Assembly: GCA_036782775.1 (NCBI GenBank)
Contig: DAIPYJ010000049.1
Span: 1-18,839, forward strand
From: CF-13 sp036782775
GTDB taxonomy: Bacteria; Chloroflexota; Dormibacteria; CF-121
Reading direction: 5' to 3'
Length of the DNA stretch: 18,839 nt
Shown here: piece by piece, positions 14,127 through 18,839 of the stretch
Layout: every line of letters begins with the position of its first letter
How positions within the stretch are numbered: position 1 is the stretch's first letter
The notes under the pieces: model-generated
Told to the model about the DNA's origin: nothing
What the model saw: only the letters and a program-made list of their open reading frames with translations
The model's database searches: none
Translations under genes and position numbers: made by a program

Positions 14127-15278
14127 CTACGCGCGATAAACCAGAAATGGAACCAGATGCTCGGCTGGCGTCAGCGATCCGTGATGTCCGTTGAATCGTG
14201 CCTGGGCCGGATCCACCTCTCGCTGAAAGACGCCAACCGAATCGAAGGCGGCGGCCACGACATCGCCGATCCGTTCTCGCGCTCGATCGCTGAGTGACGC
14301 GCCGAAGATTCCCGACGCAATCGCTTCCTCCCTGCTCCAGATCCACATCCGGTCGCCGAGGATCGCCCGCCAGACATCGATGACGTCGTTGGCAGCTCCC
14401 GGCTCCGCCCGGATGTATCGCGCTCGTGCCTCACCAGCCAGGACCTGCACGCCGGATGCCAGCTCCGGATAGTCCGCCAGGTCGAGCCGCTGATCGGGCC
14501 GCAGGTCGACCATTCCGTGGTCGCCGGTGACTACCAGAAGCGTCCCAGGCCGCAACTGCTCCGCCAGCATGCGCACCGCGTTGTCGATGTTTCCCAGCTC
14601 GCCTCGCCATTGCTCCGATGCCACGCCATTAACATGTCCGGCGGCGTCGAGGCCGGAGTGATAGCCGTAAACCAGCCTGGCCGATCCTTCCAGCAGCCGG
14701 GCGGCCGTCTCGGTCAGACTTTCCAGCGAGTCGGCCGGGTGGAACCGCTCGCCCCGACCGATCGCCCGGGTCAAGCCCGATCCCGCATGGAATCCCGGGC
14801 CAAGGTGGTGAATCGTCAGTCCCCCTAGGGCAGCTGCCTCGCCGAGCGTCCGCCCTGGCTGGAAGGTTTCGGGAGGCACTTGATCGCGCAGGTCGGTCCG
14901 GGGGCCGATTCCGTACAGCGACCAGGTCAGCGCATTCAACGCTCGGTCATAGCCCGGCATCGCCATCGTGTAGCCGACCATCCCGTGTTCGCCGGGCGTC
15001 AGCCCGGTGGCGACGCTGGTCAGGCTGGCCGCCGTGGTCGCGGGAAACCCGGCAGTCAGCGGCGCTTGGGCGATCGAGTTCAAGAAGGGTGCGATCGCCG
15101 AATTGGCCCGGAGCCCTTCCCATCCAAGGCCATCCACCAGCAGCAAGCAGGCCCGAGCCGTGGGTTCGAGATGGAGGGCGTTAGGAAAGCCGGCGATGGC
15201 GAGCGAGCCAAGCAGAGCCGGGATCAGCTCGCCGAGCGACCGGACCCCATACTTCGGCAGCGGGATCGGTTGGGCCAT
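14127..15278 (-). CDS. Type I phosphodiesterase/nucleotide pyrophosphatase family protein
   Basis: 384 residues from the ATG at 15278; a TTG one codon earlier is in frame. Alkaline-phosphatase-superfamily sites of the NPP branch are readable: LLLVDGLGWE (metal Asp), GFPATTAASLTSVATGL with the presumed nucleophile among T81/T82, HSGLDAAGHVNG (metal Asp/His), TGDHGMVDL (Asp/His) and NGHHGSLTPAEHLVPF. There is no signal peptide, suggesting a cytoplasmic enzyme. The substrate could be a nucleotide, a phosphodiester or a phosphonate; the sequence does not say. It is followed after 41 nt by the MFS gene and is divergent from the histidine kinase gene. Upstream, TTACCA-17 bp-TACCAC before the ATG is a weak promoter-like arrangement. 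Confidence 0.88.
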   Translation of the reverse strand: MAQPIPLPKYGVRSLGELIPALLGSLAIAGFPNALHLEPTARACLLLVDGLGWEGLRANSAIAPFLNSIAQAPLTAGFPATTAASLTSVATGLTPGEHGMVGYTMAMPGYDRALNALTWSLYGIGPRTDLRDQVPPETFQPGRTLGEAAALGGLTIHHLGPGFHAGSGLTRAIGRGERFHPADSLESLTETAARLLEGSARLVYGYHSGLDAAGHVNGVASEQWRGELGNIDNAVRMLAEQLRPGTLLVVTGDHGMVDLRPDQRLDLADYPELASGVQVLAGEARARYIRAEPGAANDVIDVWRAILGDRMWIWSREEAIASGIFGASLSDRARERIGDVVAAAFDSVGVFQREVDPAQARFNGHHGSLTPAEHLVPFLVYRA

Positions 15279-15352
15279 CAAATTGTGGTACAGACTTTCT
15301 CTGTGACTGGTAAGCTACCCCAGTCTTGGTCAGCCCGGCTACCACGATTTGT

Positions 15353-15383
15353 TTGACTTTGACAGACCCGTTTTGTATACAAA
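15353..15383 (+). promoter_or_regulatory. Promoter of the histidine kinase gene with palindromic operator-like site
   Basis: A -35 TTGACT (15353-15358) and a -10 TATACA (15376-15381) are separated by 17 bp. Eight bases later comes the GTG at 15390, so the transcript is leaderless or nearly so. The -10 is embedded in the perfect 12-bp palindrome TTTGTATACAAA (15372-15383), whose GTATAC core resembles operators of FCD-type GntR regulators. A second TTGACA (15359-15364) is too close to this -10 to pair with it. Confidence 0.65.
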
Positions 15384-15389
15384 TAGATA

Positions 15390-18300
15390 GTGCCCAGCGC
15401 CAGTAAGCGTCGGCGCGCCGCCCCGGAGGGGGTTGCGGAAGGCCGGCTTTCGACCAGCCAGGCGAATGGGTCCAGCAGCTCCAATGGCATTCGCACTACC
15501 CGGTCTTCCACCGGGATCTCCCCTGAGGACGCTGAGCTCCTGCTTTCCGTCTTACGCGAGGTCAAGCGCGGCAACCTCTCCGTACGCCTCCCCCTCGGCC
15601 TTGGCGGCTCGATGGGTCGGATCGCTGCTGAGATCAACAGCATCATCGAGCTGAACGAGCGTAACGCCAAGAACCTCTCCTCGGTGGCCCGGGTCATCAG
15701 CTCGGTCGCGGAAGGCGACCTATATCAGACCATGGACCTCGAGCCCGAGGGTCGGCCGCTCGAGGGCCAGCTGCTGCGCACCGCCCGCACGATCAACTCG
15801 ATGGTGCAGCAGCTTCGATCGTTCACATCGGAAGTCACTCGGGTGGCGGAGGAAGTCGGCACCGACGGCAAACTCGGCGGCCAGGCGCAAGTCCGCGGCG
15901 CCGCCGGGGTCTGGAAGGAGCTGACCGACAACGTGAACTTGATGGCGGCCAACCTCACCGCGCAGGTGCGCAATATCGCCGATGTCACCACCGCGGTCGC
16001 CAACGGCGACCTGTCGCGCAAGATCACGGTCGATGTCCGCGGCGAGATCCTCGAGTTGAAAAACACCATCAACACCATGGTGGATCAGCTCAACAGCTTC
16101 GCCTCGGAGGTCACGCGCGTGGCCCGTGAGGTCGGCACCGAGGGAAAACTCGGTGGCCAGGCGCAGGTTCGCGGCGTCGGCGGCGTCTGGAACGACCTCA
16201 CCGAAAACGTGAACTTCATGGCCAGCGACCTCACCGCCCAGGTCCGCAACATTGCCGAGGTGACCACCGCCGTCGCGAATGGCGACCTGTCCAAGAAGAT
16301 CACGGTCGACGTCCGCGGCGAGATCCTCGAGCTCAAAAACACCATCAACTCGATGGTGGATCAGCTGAACGGCTTCGCCTCGGAAGTCACGCGCGTGGCG
16401 CGCGAAGTTGGTACCGAAGGGCGGCTGGGTGGCCAGGCAAGCGTCCCGGGTGCTTCAGGGACGTGGAAGGACCTCACCCAACAGGTCAACCAGCTCGCGG
16501 CCAACCTCACAACCCAGGTTCGCAACATCGCCGAAGTTACGTCTGCCGTCCAGAAGGGCGACCTCTCAAAGAAGATCACCGTCGAGGTCCAGGGCGAGAT
16601 CCTCGAGCTGAAGAACACCATCAACGTCATGGTCGATCAGCTCAACGGCTTCGCCTCCGAAGTCACGCGCGTCGCGCGGGAGGTCGGCACGGAGGGCCGC
16701 CTCGGCGGGCAAGCGCACGTGCCGGGGGTCTCCGGCACCTGGAAAGACCTCACCGACAACGTCAATCAGCTCGCCGCCAACCTCACCACCCAGGTGCGGA
16801 ACATCGCGGAGGTCACGACCGCCGTTCAGCAAGGCGACCTTTCGCGCAAGATCACGGTCGAGGTTCGCGGCGAGATCGCCGAGCTCAAGGACACGATCAA
16901 CGTCATGGTCGATCAGCTGAATGCCTTCGCCTCCGAGGTCACCCGGGTGGCGCGTGAAGTCGGCACCGAAGGCAATCTGGGCGGCCAGGCGCAGGTAAAG
17001 GGCGTGGCCGGTACCTGGAAGGACCTGACCGACAGCGTGAACCTGATGGCAGGCAACCTCACCGACCAGGTCCGCGGCATCGCCCGCGTCGTCACCGCGG
17101 TCGCCAACGGCGACCTGCGCCGCAAGGTCGTCTTCGAAGCCAAGGGAGAAATTGCCGAACTGGCCGACACCATCAACGAGATGACCGATACGCTGGCAAC
17201 CTTCGCCGAGCAGGTCACGACCGTGGCTCGTGAAGTCGGGTACGAGGGCAAGCTGGGCGGCCAGGCAAGCGTCCCTGGCGCGGCGGGCACCTGGAAGGAC
17301 CTGACGGACAGCGTCAACCAGCTGGCCGCCAACCTGACCAACCAGGTGCGCGCGATCGCGGAGGTGACGACAGCGGTCACGGGTGGCGACCTGACGCGGT
17401 CGATCAGCGTGGATGCGCGCGGCGAGGTTGGCTTGCTCAGCGACAAGATCAACGAGATGATCCGCAACCTCGCCGAGACGACCACCAAGAACATGGAGCA
17501 GGACTGGCTCAAGACCAACATCGCCAAGCACACCCGCATGCTTCAGGGCCAGCGGGACCTGCATACCGTCGCCGACCTGATCCTCACCGAAGTCGCGCCA
17601 CTGGTGTATGCGCATCATGGCGCCTTCTACATCGTCGAACGGCGCGAGGGCGAAGAGCCCGTGCTGCGCCTGGCCGCCGGCTATGCGTTGAGCGCCGCCG
17701 ATAGCGATACCCGCGTCTTCCGCTGGGGTGAAGGCCTGATCGGCCAGTGCGCGCGCGATGGACGGCGCATCCTGCTGACCAACGTTCCCACCGGCTATAT
17801 CTCCGTGCGCTCAGGGCTGGGCGAGGCCCCGCCCGCGGCGATCATCGTGCTGCCTGTCATCTTCGAAGGTCGCATCAAGGCGGTCATCGAGCTCGCCTCG
17901 ATGCAGCGCTTCTCCCCCACCCACCTCGACTTCCTCGATCAACTCACCGACGGGATCGGCGTGGTGATCAACACCCTCGAAGCCAACATGCGCACGGAAG
18001 AGCTCCTCAAGCAGTCGCAGATCCTGTTTGCCGAGGCGCAGGAGGCGAGCAAGAGCAAGAGCGCCTTCCTCAGCATGGCCGCTCACGAGCTCCGCACGCC
18101 GCTCTCGGTCATCACGGGCTATCTCTCGATGCTGCAAGACGGCACGCTGACCCCGGACAAGTGGGACCGCCCCCTCAAGGTCCTGACCGGCAAGGCAACC
18201 GAGCTCAACAGTATCGTCGACGACCTGCTCACCGCCGCCCGGATCGAAGGCGGCACCGTGCGGACGGATACCAAGGTGCTGGACCTGCGTGAGATGGCGC

Positions 18301-18782
18301 GCCAGGCGGTGTCCCGAGCAGAAGCGCGCGCGGGTTTGCTCAAGGCCGAGGTCAGCTACTCGGAGCCCGACATCCCGGTTCCGGTGAACGCCGACCGCGA
18401 GCAGCTGGCGCGGGTCATCGACAACCTGATCAACAACGCGTTGACCTACACCGCCGGCCGGCCATGGGTGCGGCTCGTCGTCACCAACGACAGCGGCCCC
18501 TGCCTGATCATCGAGGACCATGGCATCGGGATCCCTCGCGAGAAACAGGACAAGGTCTTCGAGCGCTTCTACCGCATCGACGACCTGAACATTGGGCCGC
18601 AACCTGGCACGGGCCTGGGCTTGTTCATCAGCCGGGAGCTCGCCGAACGCCACGGCGGTTCACTGGTGCTCGAGCGCAGCGAGGTCGGCAAGGGCAGTAC
18701 CTTCGTCCTCCGACTTCCGGCCGCGGCGACAACGGCGAGCGCGACGCTGGAACCGCTGCCGGCAACCCTTACCGTCAGCTAG
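15390..18782 (+). CDS. Soluble poly-HAMP hybrid-type sensor histidine kinase without receiver domain
   Basis: 1130 residues from a GTG at 15390, with no membrane helix or signal peptide, so it is cytoplasmic. A Ser/Arg-rich N-terminus (1-45) is followed by a HAMP array up to about residue 700. The units begin at residues 96, 189, 281, 373, 465, 557 and 649, each with LTxQVRxIA, xGDLxxKITV, EIxELxxTINxMxDQL and GxLGGQA elements. A GAF domain follows (about 724-863), then HisKA with MAAHELRTPLSVITGYL (H899). The HATPase_c domain has an N box with N1012-N1016, DHGIGI (D1043), FERFYR and GTGLGL (1073-1078). All catalytic motifs are intact. The 92-residue HAMP period matches fungal group III (Nik1/Os-1) kinases, but the receiver domain usual there is missing, so a separate response regulator is expected. 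It is divergent from the phosphodiesterase gene. Confidence 0.94.
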   Translation: MPSASKRRRAAPEGVAEGRLSTSQANGSSSSNGIRTTRSSTGISPEDAELLLSVLREVKRGNLSVRLPLGLGGSMGRIAAEINSIIELNERNAKNLSSVARVISSVAEGDLYQTMDLEPEGRPLEGQLLRTARTINSMVQQLRSFTSEVTRVAEEVGTDGKLGGQAQVRGAAGVWKELTDNVNLMAANLTAQVRNIADVTTAVANGDLSRKITVDVRGEILELKNTINTMVDQLNSFASEVTRVAREVGTEGKLGGQAQVRGVGGVWNDLTENVNFMASDLTAQVRNIAEVTTAVANGDLSKKITVDVRGEILELKNTINSMVDQLNGFASEVTRVAREVGTEGRLGGQASVPGASGTWKDLTQQVNQLAANLTTQVRNIAEVTSAVQKGDLSKKITVEVQGEILELKNTINVMVDQLNGFASEVTRVAREVGTEGRLGGQAHVPGVSGTWKDLTDNVNQLAANLTTQVRNIAEVTTAVQQGDLSRKITVEVRGEIAELKDTINVMVDQLNAFASEVTRVAREVGTEGNLGGQAQVKGVAGTWKDLTDSVNLMAGNLTDQVRGIARVVTAVANGDLRRKVVFEAKGEIAELADTINEMTDTLATFAEQVTTVAREVGYEGKLGGQASVPGAAGTWKDLTDSVNQLAANLTNQVRAIAEVTTAVTGGDLTRSISVDARGEVGLLSDKINEMIRNLAETTTKNMEQDWLKTNIAKHTRMLQGQRDLHTVADLILTEVAPLVYAHHGAFYIVERREGEEPVLRLAAGYALSAADSDTRVFRWGEGLIGQCARDGRRILLTNVPTGYISVRSGLGEAPPAAIIVLPVIFEGRIKAVIELASMQRFSPTHLDFLDQLTDGIGVVINTLEANMRTEELLKQSQILFAEAQEASKSKSAFLSMAAHELRTPLSVITGYLSMLQDGTLTPDKWDRPLKVLTGKATELNSIVDDLLTAARIEGGTVRTDTKVLDLREMARQAVSRAEARAGLLKAEVSYSEPDIPVPVNADREQLARVIDNLINNALTYTAGRPWVRLVVTNDSGPCLIIEDHGIGIPREKQDKVFERFYRIDDLNIGPQPGTGLGLFISRELAERHGGSLVLERSEVGKGSTFVLRLPAAATTASATLEPLPATLTVS
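15675..17475 (+). repeat. Coding tandem repeat, 276-bp period (poly-HAMP)
   Basis: The codon for the first Leu of LTxQV occurs at 15954, 16230, 16506, 16782, 17058 and 17334, exactly 276 bp apart each time. A more divergent first unit starts at 15675 (279 bp). LGGQA occurs six times and the GDL motif seven times. Variation is substitutional only, with no indels among the last six units. Confidence 0.92.
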
Positions 18783-18793
18783 ATTCCCTCTCT

Positions 18794-18839
18794 ATGAAAG
18801 CAGGGCCTCCTGTCAAGGTCTCGTTCATGGAGGGCGAAA
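18794..18839 (+). CDS. Possible start of the next gene (unidentified)
   Basis: An ATG at 18794, 11 bases after the kinase stop, opens a frame (MKAGPPVKVSFMEGE) that runs off the window. Fifteen residues are too few to identify. A response regulator would fit the missing receiver of the kinase, but nothing in these residues shows it. Confidence 0.3.
   Translation, partial: MKAGPPVKVSFMEGE

Noticed and set aside
15359..15364. TTGACA as the -35 of the kinase promoter
   Set aside because: It leaves only 11 bp to TATACA. The neighbouring TTGACT gives the normal 17 bp.
15675..17475. Regular tandem repeat as a possible CRISPR or satellite array
   Set aside because: The 276-bp unit is coding, keeps frame and encodes HAMP domains. 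There are no short repeats with unique spacers.
16566..17618. A 350-codon open frame on the minus strand with internal repeats
   Set aside because: It is antisense to the HAMP array, and its repeats simply mirror the 276-bp coding period.
1..18839. tRNA, rRNA, transposase, integrase, phage or restriction genes
   Set aside because: None were recognised on either strand. Apart from the hairpin repeats I see no mobile-element signature.

Overview
GC-rich bacterial DNA, probably from the environment. It carries leaderless-looking promoters, Clp_N/ClpC-type proteins, family-5 ABC transport genes and a soluble poly-HAMP kinase, and one repeat family is scattered through it. A soil lineage of the Chloroflexota/Dormibacterota type is my best guess, but no marker gene is present to settle it. 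A run of 10 Ns (642-651) marks an assembly gap.

Region 1 (1-11.4 kb) is one long minus-strand block. In transcription order it holds: a small conserved protein of unknown function, a ThDP-dependent decarboxylase/acetolactate-synthase-like enzyme, a D-2-hydroxyacid dehydrogenase, a GntR/FCD regulator with its own promoter, a complete peptide-type ABC importer (lipoprotein binding protein, two permeases, one fused double ATPase), a stand-alone Clp_N protein, a BKACE (DUF849) enzyme and the start of L-carnitine dehydrogenase. The last two are the known pair that turns L-carnitine, via 3-dehydrocarnitine, into betainyl-CoA and acetoacetate. The block therefore reads as a regulated uptake-and-degradation cluster for carnitine or a related trimethylammonium compound. 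Stop/start overlaps (ATGA, TGATG) tie many of the genes together.

Region 2 (11.4-15.3 kb) holds an alkaline-phosphatase-superfamily 'sulfatase' on the plus strand with Thr at the nucleophile position. It converges on and overlaps a minus-strand pair: an MFS transporter and a type I phosphodiesterase/nucleotide pyrophosphatase.

Region 3 (15.3-18.8 kb) is a divergently transcribed 1130-residue soluble histidine kinase. Its N-terminal half is a poly-HAMP array that repeats every 276 bp (92 residues) without an indel, followed by GAF, HisKA and HATPase domains. A possible next gene begins at the window end.

The most unusual layer is a hairpin repeat (arms like CCCTCTCCCC / GGGGAGAGGG plus a GGGGTGAGGGG tail). 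It occurs at five places, always in the same orientation, and every time inside or at the start of a reading frame. Three copies or clusters sit just after a start codon and two sit in interdomain linkers, so most appear to be translated. One copy carries a frame-neutral ~57-nt insertion, and the assembly gap lies inside another.
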